64,000 bases of DNA, from the NCBI RefSeq assembly GCF_001907675.1, contig NZ_MPNT01000009.1, positions 13,254 through 77,253 of the forward strand, given 5' to 3'. This DNA is from Mycobacterium paraffinicum. GTDB taxonomy: Bacteria; Actinomycetota; Actinomycetes; Mycobacteriales; Mycobacteriaceae. The translations under genes and the position numbers were made by a program. Each line of letters opens with the position of its first letter. The first letter of the stretch is position 1. This document shows, piece after piece, positions 31,629 through 39,564 of this stretch. Under the pieces are notes generated by a model. That model made no database searches. It was not told where the DNA came from and saw only the letters and a program-made list of their open reading frames with translations.

Positions 31629-31642
31629 GGGCCCTAGGGCCC
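31629..31642. promoter_or_regulatory. Perfect 14-bp palindrome upstream of the decayed acyltransferase
   Basis: GGGCCCTAGGGCCC is self-complementary and lies about 86 bases before ATG 31728, in the gap after the epimerase gene. It could be a protein-binding site or part of a terminator; no other copy was noticed. Confidence 0.3.
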
Positions 31643-31727
31643 TCGTCGGCCGTGGCTCGCCGAGAGAACATCGCCGTAATATTCGGACTCCCGCGCGACC
31701 AGGGTGGCTCCGGATTGGAGGTGCGCC

Positions 31728-32419
31728 ATGACCAAATCGATTCCGCCGCTGGATCTTTCATGGCTGCTGATAGAGTCACCGGCCGGCACGACGCACGTCG
31801 GCGCGATGCTGTTGTTCAAGAAGCCGGCCCGCAGCGCCCCGGTGGTGCGCGAGATCGTGGAGGCGTACCGAGCGTGCACCCCGGCGCCGCCCTTCAACTA
31901 CGTGCCGGAACTGCTCGGCCGGGGCGCGCCGCATTTCCGGTCGGCGCTGTTCCCACGACTCGGAGAACCCGGGGCGCGGGCATGGCGGAACGGATCCATC
32001 AGGTCGTGGACTCGGTCGCCGTCTGCAAGAAGGAACTCGGTCGCATGTCCAAGGAGGCGGCAATCACCTATGCGGTGGGCCTCGTTGCGCTCGCCGGCCT
32101 GGGGGCCTCCACGCACCTGGACCGTGTCGCCCGGCCCGCGTGCAATCTCGTCGTCTCGAATGTGGCTGGCGCCAGGGAGATTCGCTACCTCAACGGTGCG
32201 CGCCTGCTGGGCATCTACCCGGTCTCCGCCCTCGCGGCGTCGATCGGGCTCAACGCCACGTTCGCGTCCTACCACGACAGCATGGACTTCGGCTTCGTCG
32301 CCAATGCCGCCGCACTCGACGACCTACCGCACCTCTCCCGGTGCACACGACAGGCCTACGAGGAACTGAAGCAGGCGGCAGGACTGCAACCGGCTGGCCA
32401 CAAGTCGGCCACCGTGTAG
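31728..32419 (+). pseudogene. Decayed WS/DGAT acyltransferase (frameshift and internal deletion)
   Basis: The N-terminal part (ATG 31728 after GGAGG, MTKSIPPLDLSWLLIES) is a normal wax-ester synthase/diacylglycerol acyltransferase start. After about residue 75 the matching sequence stops, and the C-terminal part (from about 31985, AERIHQVVDSVAVCKKELG through NLVVSNVAG to 32419) continues in another frame. Around 200 residues, including the catalytic HHxxxDG, are missing. The intact paralog at 49976-51331 is about 450 residues. Unlikely to be active; the fragments may still be transcribed. Confidence 0.85.
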
Positions 32420-32431
32420 CAGGATCAAAGG

Positions 32432-33595
32432 ATGAAGAGCGTCACGTGCACCAACGCAAAGCTCGACGTGGTCGACGTCCCGACGCCGACCCCCGGCAAG
32501 GGGCAGTTGTTGCTCGAGGTCCTCAGGTGCGGCATCTGCGGATCCGATTTGCACGCCCGCCGCCACTGCGACGAGCTCGCCGATGTGATGGCCGAATCCG
32601 GGTACGACGCGTTCATGCGGTCGGATCAGCGCGTCGTGTTCGGTCATGAATTCTGCGGCGAGGTACTCGATTACGGACCCGGCACCCGGAAGGCCCCACG
32701 ACCGGGCACGCGGGTCGTCGCCCTGCCGCTACTCCGGCGCGGCAAGGAGGTGCACGGGATCGGACTCTCGACGATGGCGCCCGGCGCCTACGCCGAACAG
32801 TTGCTCGTCGAGCGGTCGTTGACGTTGGCCGTCCCCAACGGGTTGTCCCCCGAGCTCGCCGCGCTGACCGAGCCGATGGCCGTCGCGTGGCACGCCGTCC
32901 GGCGCGGTGAGGTGGGCAAGGGCGACGTCGCGATCGTCGTCGGTTGCGGGCCAATCGGTCTCGCGGTGATCTGCATGCTCAAGTCACACGGTGTACGGAC
33001 CGTGATCGCGAGCGACTTCTCGCCCGGCCGACGGGCGCTGGCAACGGCCTGCGGGGCGGATATCGTCGTCGACCCCGCGCAGGACTCGCCGTATGAGACC
33101 GCGGCGGGGCGCAAACATCTGCACGGCATCCTGGAGGCGTTCGACCTTGCGGTCGGGACGATCGAAAAGCTTCAGCGGCTCCGCCTGCCATGGTGGCATC
33201 TTTGGCGCGCCGCCGAGGCCGCCGGCGCCGCGACGCCCAAGCATCCCGTCATCTTCGAGTGCGTCGGCGTGCCCGGGATCATCGACGGCATCATCGCCGG
33301 CGCGCCGCTGTTTTCCCGCGTCGTCGTTGTCGGTGTCTGCATGGGCGCCGACCACATCCGTCCGGCGATGGCGATCAACAAGGAGATCGACCTGCGGTTT
33401 GTGCTGGGCTACACGCCGCTCGAGTTCCGCGACACCCTGCACATGCTCGCCGACGGCAAGGTCGATGTCGCGCCGCTGATCACCGGAACGGTCGGGTTGT
33501 CGGGTGTCGAAGCCGCGTTCGATGCGCTCGGTGATCCCGAGGCGCACGCGAAGATCCTGATCGATCCCAAGAGCGACGCTAAGCGGCCGGTCTGA
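32432..33595 (+). CDS. Zinc-dependent alcohol dehydrogenase (Rv3726-like)
   Basis: A 387-residue medium-chain dehydrogenase. The catalytic zinc ligands are in CGICGSD and GHEFCG; the NAD loop is VVGCGPIGLAV with Asp after the second strand (VIASDFS). The four-Cys structural zinc loop is not seen. A large insert (YETAAGRKHLHGILEAF to WWHLWRAAEAAG) between the NAD strands is unusual and is shared by homologs of this subgroup. It ends 17 bases inside the convergent PPOX gene. Substrate unknown. Confidence 0.9.
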   Translation: MKSVTCTNAKLDVVDVPTPTPGKGQLLLEVLRCGICGSDLHARRHCDELADVMAESGYDAFMRSDQRVVFGHEFCGEVLDYGPGTRKAPRPGTRVVALPLLRRGKEVHGIGLSTMAPGAYAEQLLVERSLTLAVPNGLSPELAALTEPMAVAWHAVRRGEVGKGDVAIVVGCGPIGLAVICMLKSHGVRTVIASDFSPGRRALATACGADIVVDPAQDSPYETAAGRKHLHGILEAFDLAVGTIEKLQRLRLPWWHLWRAAEAAGAATPKHPVIFECVGVPGIIDGIIAGAPLFSRVVVVGVCMGADHIRPAMAINKEIDLRFVLGYTPLEFRDTLHMLADGKVDVAPLITGTVGLSGVEAAFDALGDPEAHAKILIDPKSDAKRPV

Positions 33596-33965
33596 TCTCC
33601 AGGCCGACGTGCACCTTGTCGATGCCGCCCCGCACGATCGAGTGGGTGTAGAACCACCAGGCGTGATACCAGTACCGCCTCAGCACGGCGTTGTAGACAC
33701 GTCGTGTCTCGGACTTCGGCAGCACCCGGGCGACGCCCTCGACCTCTTCGCTCTTGGGTTTGCCCAATGCGGCGCTCTTGGCGATCGTTACCCGGGGCGT
33801 GGTATTGATCCGCTTGGTTTTCCACGATCCGTCATCGGTGATGACGAGCAGTCTGTCACCCTCGGGCACCCCCCAGATCGGCGTGGGCTTGGGGCGGCCG
33901 TCCTTGGTGAACGTCGTCAGCAGCAGGTACTTCGATTGGATGACGTCGGCGAAAGTGGGAGGCAC
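33579..33965 (-). CDS. PPOX-class flavin/F420-dependent oxidoreductase
   Basis: A 128-residue split-barrel flavoprotein of the PPOX/FDOR-B group. GTG 33965 follows a strong GGAAGGAAGG and gives MPPTFADVIQSKYLLLTTFT. Signature residues are KDGRPKPTPIWGVPEGDRLLV and TKRINTTPRVTIA. Such enzymes bind FMN, heme or deazaflavin F420; which one cannot be told. Its 3' end overlaps the alcohol dehydrogenase gene convergently. Confidence 0.85.
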   Translation of the reverse strand: MPPTFADVIQSKYLLLTTFTKDGRPKPTPIWGVPEGDRLLVITDDGSWKTKRINTTPRVTIAKSAALGKPKSEEVEGVARVLPKSETRRVYNAVLRRYWYHAWWFYTHSIVRGGIDKVHVGLEIRPAA

Positions 33966-34050
33966 GGCCTTCCTTCCGTTACACGAATGTTGGGAACCAA
34001 GTTCCCCGGGCACGCCACTTCCTAATCCCGCGTCCCGTCAGGCTAAACTT

Positions 34051-34066
34051 TTGGGCGATCGCCCAA
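34051..34066. promoter_or_regulatory. Operator palindrome O1 upstream of the 34107 TetR gene
   Basis: TTGGGCGATCGCCCAA, a perfect 16-bp palindrome, 41 bases before the TetR start. The identical sequence occurs at 36768-36783 in front of the SDR-P450 operon, so the two sites together mark the regulon of this regulator, probably including self-control. Confidence 0.85.
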
Positions 34067-34106
34067 TTGCCGGCGCGCCCGGGTTCGTCGACAGGAACAC
34101 CACCCC

Positions 34107-34691
34107 ATGACCGCTTCCGAACGACCGAAGCCGCGGGATTCCACGACACGCGACATGCTGATCGACGCGACCATTCGGATCATGGTCGACGAGGGTTACG
34201 CCGCGGCCACCTCGCGCCGGGTAGCGGCCGAAGCCGGCGTTAAACCGGCCCTGGTGCACTACTACTTCCCCACGATGGACGAGCTCTACCTGAACGTCTT
34301 CCGGCGCGGCGCGGCCGCCTACCTCGAGCGCCAGCAGGGGGCGCTCGCCTCCGACCGGCCCCTGCATGCCTTCTGGGAAACCCTAATCGAGCCGAAGGAC
34401 ACCCGCCTGCTGCTGGAGTTCATGGGACTGGCCAACCACCGCAAGGAGATTCGGGCAGAGATCGCGTCCTGGTCGGACCGCTGGCGCGAAATCCAGATCA
34501 CCGCGCTGAACTTCATCGTCCGCGAACACGAGCTGGACACCGGCGATTTCCCGCCCGCCGGCATCGCGGTCATCATCGCCGCGGTCGGTCGCATGCTGAT
34601 CCTGGAGCAGGCGCTGGGCGCCACTACCGGCCACCTGGAGGCCGTCGCGCTGGTGAACCGGATCATCGACAGATTCGAGATGCCGGGTTAA
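34107..34691 (+). CDS. TetR-family regulator of the adjacent SDR-P450 operon
   Basis: A 194-residue TetR protein. The HTH is ATSRRVAAEAGVKPALVHYYFPTMDELY near residues 33-58, with a normal helical ligand-binding domain after it. A perfect palindrome lies just upstream and an exact copy lies before the SDR gene at 36745, while the P450 gene is its immediate convergent neighbour. This is good evidence that it represses the SDR-P450 pair and itself; the inducer is unknown. Confidence 0.9.
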   Translation: MTASERPKPRDSTTRDMLIDATIRIMVDEGYAAATSRRVAAEAGVKPALVHYYFPTMDELYLNVFRRGAAAYLERQQGALASDRPLHAFWETLIEPKDTRLLLEFMGLANHRKEIRAEIASWSDRWREIQITALNFIVREHELDTGDFPPAGIAVIIAAVGRMLILEQALGATTGHLEAVALVNRIIDRFEMPG

Positions 34692-34697
34692 CGCGTT

Positions 34698-35900
34698 TCA
34701 GGGCAACACGACTCGCAGCCGCTCCCAACCGCGGACGGTCGACGTCGAGGCCAATCGCGCGGTGTCGTAGTCGATGCCCCATTCGGGCCAGCGGTTGAGG
34801 ATCTCGTCGAGCGCCACGCGGCCCTCGAGGCGGGCCAGATTGGCGCCAAGGCAGTAGTGCACACCCTTCCCGAACGTGATGTGCGAGATGTTGTCGCGGC
34901 GGACGTCGTAGGTGTCCGGGTCGGCGTAGCGACGGTGATCGCGATTGGCGGCGCCGAAGAGCAGCAGCATCGCGCTGCCGGCCGGGACCGTCGTGCCGTA
35001 ACACTCGAAATCCCTGGCCATCCACCGCGCGACGTGCGGTCCCGTCGGTTCGAAGCGCAGCGTCTCGTCGACGGTGCGGGTCAACAGCGACCTGTCCTCG
35101 TAGACCGCGCGGCGCTGGTCGGGATGCTCGGCGAGCACCTTGGCGAGCCAGCCGATCAGCCGACCGGTCGTCTCGTTGCCCGCGCCGGCCACCACCTGGG
35201 TGTAGTGCAGCACCTCGTTGCGGGTGAGCTTGCGGTGCACGCCCCGGTCGTCGTCGAACTCGACGTTGAGCAGCGTCGTCATCAGGTCGTCGGAGGGGTT
35301 CTTGGACCGCCATTCCACGTAGTCGGCGTAGATCCGGCCGTCGGCGATCGAGTCGGCGTCGGCAACCTTCAACGGGGCGCCCGGCTTGGTGCGCAGGTTG
35401 GCGTCGTTCGCGTCGCGCACCGAGACTTGTTCGGACTCCGGGATTCCCAACAGCATCCCGATCACCCGCATCGGCATCATCGAGGCCAGCTCCGCGATGA
35501 TGTCGAAGCTGGACGAGCCGACGAGCGGGTCCAGACACCGCACGCAGTACTGCCGGATCTGCTCTTCGAGCTCGGCCATCCGGCGCGGAGTGAACACGCG
35601 CGACATCAGCCCGCGCAGCCTCGTGTGCTCGGGCGGATCCTGGAACATCATGACGCCGCCGGGCATCTCGAATTTCGACTGGATGAGCTCGAGGATGTCG
35701 CTGCGCCGGTTGGAGAACGTCTCCCAGTTGGCCAGCGCCCGTTCGACGTCGGAATGCCTCGACAGCGCCCAGAAGTCGTAGCGCTCGTTGTAATAAATGG
35801 GCGCCTCTTCGCGCAGCCGCGCATAGGTCGGATACGGGTCGGCATTGATGTTGACGTCGTAGGGGTCGTAGTAGACGTCGGTGTCGCTGGTGACCGTCAT
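34698..35900 (-). CDS. Cytochrome P450
   Basis: A 400-residue class I P450. I-helix AGAGNETT, K-helix ETLRFEP (ExxR), and heme loop FGKGVHYCLG with the ligand Cys350. ATG 35900 gives MTVTSDTDVYYDPYDVNINADPYP. It sits 11 bases downstream of the SDR gene on the same strand, forming an operon under the palindromic operator at 36768. The redox partner is not in the window. Substrate unknown; actinobacterial P450s of this type often hydroxylate lipids, steroids or terpenoids. Confidence 0.95.
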   Translation of the reverse strand: MTVTSDTDVYYDPYDVNINADPYPTYARLREEAPIYYNERYDFWALSRHSDVERALANWETFSNRRSDILELIQSKFEMPGGVMMFQDPPEHTRLRGLMSRVFTPRRMAELEEQIRQYCVRCLDPLVGSSSFDIIAELASMMPMRVIGMLLGIPESEQVSVRDANDANLRTKPGAPLKVADADSIADGRIYADYVEWRSKNPSDDLMTTLLNVEFDDDRGVHRKLTRNEVLHYTQVVAGAGNETTGRLIGWLAKVLAEHPDQRRAVYEDRSLLTRTVDETLRFEPTGPHVARWMARDFECYGTTVPAGSAMLLLFGAANRDHRRYADPDTYDVRRDNISHITFGKGVHYCLGANLARLEGRVALDEILNRWPEWGIDYDTARLASTSTVRGWERLRVVLP

Positions 35901-35911
35901 CGGTGCCTTCC

Positions 35912-36745
35912 TCACTTCAGGCAGCTGCCCGCGTCGACCGGAAGCGCGACGCCGGTGATGTACCGCGCTTCGTCGGAGGCCAGGAACAGCACGGCGTTGC
36001 TGACGTCTTCGGGGGTCACCCAGGGGATGGGCAGGTAGTGGAAGCTCTGACACACGGGCGCGAGATCCTCGGGTCCGGGGTTCTCCAGTTCCGGTCTGAA
36101 GGCGCGGTAGGTGGTCTCATTCATCAACAGCGGCGAATTGACGTGTGTCGGGAGTACGGCGTTGACCCTGATCATGTGCTGGCCCAATTCGACCGCGAAC
36201 GAACGCATCAGGCCGATCACGCCGTGCTTGGCGGCGACGTAGTGACCGACGTGCGGGTAGGCCTTGAACCCGGCCACCGACGACGTCAGGATGATCGACC
36301 CGCCGCGGTTACCGGCCAGGATGTGTGGGACCCCGGCCTTCACCGTCTTCCACACGCCGCTGAGGTTGACGTCGATCATCTCCTGCCACAGCGACTCCGG
36401 GGTCTTGTGCAGCTTTCCCGCCGTCGTGCCGATGCCGGCGTTGGCGACGATGACGTCGAGGCGCCCCAGCTGTTCGACGCCGTTGTCCACGGTGGCTCGC
36501 AGCGCGTCGAAATCGCGGACGTCGACTTCGGCGGTGACGACGCGGCCCCCGGCGTCCTTGACCAAGCCGGCGGTCTCGTCGAGATCTTCGGGGGTGGCCC
36601 CTTCGACGGGTGACGCCTCGAACTTGCGGCAGATGTCGACGGCGATGACGTCCGCGCCCTCCCGAGCGAGCCGGATGGCGTGACTCCTGCCCTGCCCGCG
36701 TGCCGCGCCGGTCACGAACGCGACCTTGCCGTCCATCCGGCCCAT
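35912..36745 (-). CDS. Mycofactocin-type short-chain dehydrogenase
   Basis: A 277-residue SDR. ATG 36745 follows CTGGAGG. The cofactor loop TGAARGQGRSHA, the insert after the second strand (DICRKFEASPVEGATPEDL) and the catalytic YVAAKH are those of the mycofactocin-dependent SDR group, in which NADH is held tightly and re-oxidised through mycofactocin. With the downstream P450 it probably oxidises the same lipid-like alcohol. The operator palindrome is 23 bases before the start. Mycofactocin dependence is inferred from the family. Confidence 0.9.
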   Translation of the reverse strand: MGRMDGKVAFVTGAARGQGRSHAIRLAREGADVIAVDICRKFEASPVEGATPEDLDETAGLVKDAGGRVVTAEVDVRDFDALRATVDNGVEQLGRLDVIVANAGIGTTAGKLHKTPESLWQEMIDVNLSGVWKTVKAGVPHILAGNRGGSIILTSSVAGFKAYPHVGHYVAAKHGVIGLMRSFAVELGQHMIRVNAVLPTHVNSPLLMNETTYRAFRPELENPGPEDLAPVCQSFHYLPIPWVTPEDVSNAVLFLASDEARYITGVALPVDAGSCLK

Positions 36746-36767
36746 CGCCACCTCCAGGCGCCGCATT

Positions 36768-36783
36768 TTGGGCGATCGCCCAA
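36768..36783. promoter_or_regulatory. Operator palindrome O2 upstream of the SDR-P450 operon
   Basis: TTGGGCGATCGCCCAA, identical to the site at 34051; here the symmetry extends one base on each side to 18 bp. It lies 23 bases before the minus-strand SDR start, where a repressor would block the promoter. Confidence 0.87.
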
Positions 36784-36826
36784 ATTTGTGGCGCACGCCT
36801 TGTCTAACAGCCGGAAGACGCCGCAG

Positions 36827-37408
36827 TCAAGAGTTCAGCGCGGCGTCGATGAGCGTGGCGGCGGCCGCGCGGGCATGCACGACAGGCGCGGTGTCGTTCA
36901 GCGAGGTGGCCATCGCGGTGGCGCCCTCGAACAGCACGGCCAGTTGCTGGCCGAGCAGCTCCGGATCGGCGGCGCCGGCCTCGCGGGCGACGGCCGTGAG
37001 ACGCCGGCTGAAATCCAGCTTGTGGGCGCGCACGATCTCATCGGTGCTGGCGAGTGATCCCGCCGACTCCACGGCGGCATTGTGGAACGGGCAGCCCCGC
37101 ACGACGTCGCGGCGTGTCATCTCGAAGATGGCCAGCAGCCTCTCGCGTGCGGGCAGCGCCTCATCCTGTAGGCGCCGCTCGTTGGGCGAGCCGCCGCGGG
37201 CGTCCACCTGGCGCAGGTAGTTGTCCACCAGCTCGTTCTTGCTCGAAAAGTGTTGGTAGAGCGTGCGCTTGGAGACGCTCGCCTCGTGGGCGATCAGCTC
37301 GACCCCAGTCGCGTGAATTCCGTTGCCGTAGAAGAGCTTCGCCGCGGCGCGCTCGATACGATCTCGCGCCCCACGGCCGCCGGAGGTGCGCGTCACGGAG
37401 TCGACCAT
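36827..37408 (-). CDS. TetR-family regulator, divergent from the thioesterase gene
   Basis: A 193-residue TetR protein with HTH GVELIAHEASVSKRTLYQHFSSKNELV near residues 35-61. It is divergent from the thioesterase gene at 37499 across a 90-base gap holding two ACCGATC-type palindromes, one next to each start. It therefore likely controls itself and the rightward unit (thioesterase, SDR and isochorismatase-like genes). Confidence 0.9.
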   Translation of the reverse strand: MVDSVTRTSGGRGARDRIERAAAKLFYGNGIHATGVELIAHEASVSKRTLYQHFSSKNELVDNYLRQVDARGGSPNERRLQDEALPARERLLAIFEMTRRDVVRGCPFHNAAVESAGSLASTDEIVRAHKLDFSRRLTAVAREAGAADPELLGQQLAVLFEGATAMATSLNDTAPVVHARAAAATLIDAALNS

Positions 37409-37418
37409 GTCGACCAGT

Positions 37419-37436
37419 GTACACCGATCGGTTTAC
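37419..37436. promoter_or_regulatory. Operator palindrome near the TetR 36827 start
   Basis: GTACACCGATCGGTTTAC, an 18-bp inverted repeat with one mismatched pair, 11 bases upstream of the minus-strand regulator start. ACCGATCGGT-centred palindromes are common TetR operators in mycobacteria. Confidence 0.8.
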
Positions 37437-37471
37437 AAGCGACCGAAGTCCGGCTACGTTAGGCCAGACAA

Positions 37472-37489
37472 GTAAACCGATCAGTTTTC
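37472..37489. promoter_or_regulatory. Operator palindrome near the thioesterase start
   Basis: GTAAACCGATCAGTTTTC, a second, less perfect copy of the preceding palindrome, ending ten bases before ATG 37499 and just before the CGAGGA ribosome site. Two sites, one per promoter, suggest joint repression of both directions. Confidence 0.75.
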
Positions 37490-37498
37490 GAGGAATCG

Positions 37499-38038
37499 AT
37501 GACGACTTCTGAACAAGCCCATCCCGGGGCCACCGCACGCTGGGGCGAGGAGCAGTCGCGGCTGGTGACGTGGCGAGACCCGATCACGACGCAGAGCAAC
37601 GTCGCGTCGATGTCGGGGTTGGCGTACTGGCGCGCGGTGGCCGACGGGCACTTGCCGCCGCCACCCATCGGAGAGCTGATTCCGATGCTCGTCGTCCAGG
37701 TAGACAACGGCGCCATCACGTTCCGTTGCAGCCCGGACGGGTCGACCTACAACCCGCTCGGAATGGTTCACGGTGGGATCGTGTGCACGCTGCTCGACAC
37801 GGTGGCCGGTTGCGCGCTGCACACCACCTTGCCGCAGGCCGTCGGCTACACGTCGGTCGAGATCAAGGTGAACTACCTCAAAGCCGTGACCGTCGGCAGC
37901 GGGCCGCTGCTGGCCGTCGGCACCGTCGTCAAGGCCGGCTCGCGGATCGGCTTCGCCGAAGGCAAGCTCACCGACTCGTCGGGGAACCTCGTCGCCACCG
38001 CGAGCAGCACCCTGCTGATCTTCGAGTCGCGGCGATGA
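37499..38038 (+). CDS. PaaI-family hotdog thioesterase
   Basis: A 179-residue hotdog-fold protein. The signature YNPLGMVHGGIVCTLLDTVAGCA carries the HGG and catalytic acidic residue of PaaI-type acyl-CoA thioesterases, followed by TSVEIKVNYLKAV. First gene of the rightward unit controlled from the divergent TetR region; followed at 52 bases by an SDR. Acyl-CoA substrate unknown. Confidence 0.9.
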   Translation: MTTSEQAHPGATARWGEEQSRLVTWRDPITTQSNVASMSGLAYWRAVADGHLPPPPIGELIPMLVVQVDNGAITFRCSPDGSTYNPLGMVHGGIVCTLLDTVAGCALHTTLPQAVGYTSVEIKVNYLKAVTVGSGPLLAVGTVVKAGSRIGFAEGKLTDSSGNLVATASSTLLIFESRR

Positions 38039-38090
38039 GTCGCCGATTCTGGTCGCCGACGGCCGCCCACACCCGACAAAGGAGCACACC

Positions 38091-38855
38091 ATGTCTTCCG
38101 TCTTAATTACGGGGGCCAGCCGCGGCATCGGCCGCGCCATCGCCACCGAGTTCGCACGCCGCGGTCATCGCGTCGTCGCCACCGCGCGTGACCCGCACAC
38201 GCTCGCCGGTCTCGACGTCGACCAACGGCTGGCCCTCGACGTCACCGACAACGCGAGCGTCAACGGGGCTGTCGCCGCCGCCGGTGATCTCGACGTCGTC
38301 ATCTCCAACGCCGGGGTGATCTTTTATTCGGCGGTCGAAGCGATTCCGCTGCCGGAACTGCAGCGGGTTCTCGACCTCAACACGGTCGGCGCCCTGCGGG
38401 TGGCTCAGGCGGTGCTGCCGCAGATGCGCGAACGGGGCGACGGGAAGCTGTTGTTCATGTCCAGCGTCGTCGGGCGCATCGTGCTGCCACCGGGCGCAGC
38501 CTATGCCGCGACCAAGTGGGCACTCGAAGCCCTCGTCGAGGCGCTCGCCATCGAGGTCGCGCCGCTGGGCGTGCAGGCCTGCCTGCTGGAGCCCGGTGCG
38601 GTGAGCTCCGGCGCACTCGACGACGTGACGACCTATGCCCTGCCCGACGATCCCTACGCCGCAATTCTGGCGGGCGGTGGGCCGCGGGCCGGGATGATCA
38701 CCCCGGAGCAGGTCGCCGCCGAGGTTGCCGATGCCGCCGAGAAGCCGCAACTGCCGCTCCGCGTGCCGATCGGCGACGCCGCCCGGACGCTGCTGGCTGC
38801 CCGTCGTGCCGCATCCGACGACATCCCCTTCGTCCCGTCGCTCGGGGAGAGATGA
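38091..38855 (+). CDS. Classical short-chain dehydrogenase/reductase
   Basis: A 254-residue SDR from ATG 38091 after AAAGGAG. NAD(P) loop LITGASRGIGRAIA, NAG motif ISNAGVIF, catalytic Ser in LFMSSVVGR and YAATK (YxxxK). Arg residues after the second strand (ATARDP) suggest NADP preference. Second gene of the TetR-linked unit; the next gene starts seven bases after its stop. Confidence 0.92.
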   Translation: MSSVLITGASRGIGRAIATEFARRGHRVVATARDPHTLAGLDVDQRLALDVTDNASVNGAVAAAGDLDVVISNAGVIFYSAVEAIPLPELQRVLDLNTVGALRVAQAVLPQMRERGDGKLLFMSSVVGRIVLPPGAAYAATKWALEALVEALAIEVAPLGVQACLLEPGAVSSGALDDVTTYALPDDPYAAILAGGGPRAGMITPEQVAAEVADAAEKPQLPLRVPIGDAARTLLAARRAASDDIPFVPSLGER

Positions 38856-38862
38856 TGACCGC

Positions 38863-39492
38863 GTGACGTACACCAAGGACACCACCGGGCTGGTGTTGAT
38901 CGATCCGTACAACGACTTCATTTCCCCGGGCGGCAAGGTGTGGGAGCGCCTGAAGGGCGTCATCGAGAGCAACGGCTGCGTGACGCACATGAAGCGGGTG
39001 CTCGACGCCGCCCGGGGCGCGGACATCCGCGTTTTCTATGCGCTGCATCGCCGATACCGCCCGGGCGATTACGAGACGTGGAAACACATCGCGCCGGTCC
39101 AGAAGGCGGCATGGTCGCGCAAGACCTTTGAATTCGGCAGCTGGGGCGGTGAGCTGCGCAGCGGGTTCGAGGCGCGGCCCGGCGACGTCGTCGCCCACGA
39201 GCATTGGTGTTCGAGTGGTTTCGCCAACACCGACCTGGACCTGCAGCTCAAGCGGCACGGCGTTCATCGGCTCATCGTCATGGGCCTGATCGCCCACACC
39301 TGCCTGGAGGCCACGGTTCGCTACGGCGCGGAGCTCGGCTACGAGGTGACGGTGGTGCGTGACGGGACGGCGGATTATTCGGAGGTCGAGATGCGCGCCG
39401 CGCTCGAGGTGAACATCCCGAATTACGCGACCGCGATCGTGTCCGCGGACGAGGTGGTCGCCTCGATCGCGGCCAGTGTTCCGAATCTGTGA
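38863..39492 (+). CDS. Isochorismatase-family cysteine hydrolase
   Basis: A 209-residue protein from GTG 38863 preceded by GGGGAGAG. Asp of the triad is in LVLIDPYNDF and the nucleophile Cys in GLIAHTCLEAT, with the cis-peptide region just before it, typical of the isochorismatase/nicotinamidase-like superfamily. Last gene of the thioesterase-SDR unit. Substrate unknown. Confidence 0.9.
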   Translation: MTYTKDTTGLVLIDPYNDFISPGGKVWERLKGVIESNGCVTHMKRVLDAARGADIRVFYALHRRYRPGDYETWKHIAPVQKAAWSRKTFEFGSWGGELRSGFEARPGDVVAHEHWCSSGFANTDLDLQLKRHGVHRLIVMGLIAHTCLEATVRYGAELGYEVTVVRDGTADYSEVEMRAALEVNIPNYATAIVSADEVVASIAASVPNL

Positions 39493-39564
39493 AGATTTGC
39501 CGCACGGTGTGAAGGCTTCGTAAAGAATGCGACACGCGCCCGGCCGGACCGGCACCGTGGAGAC

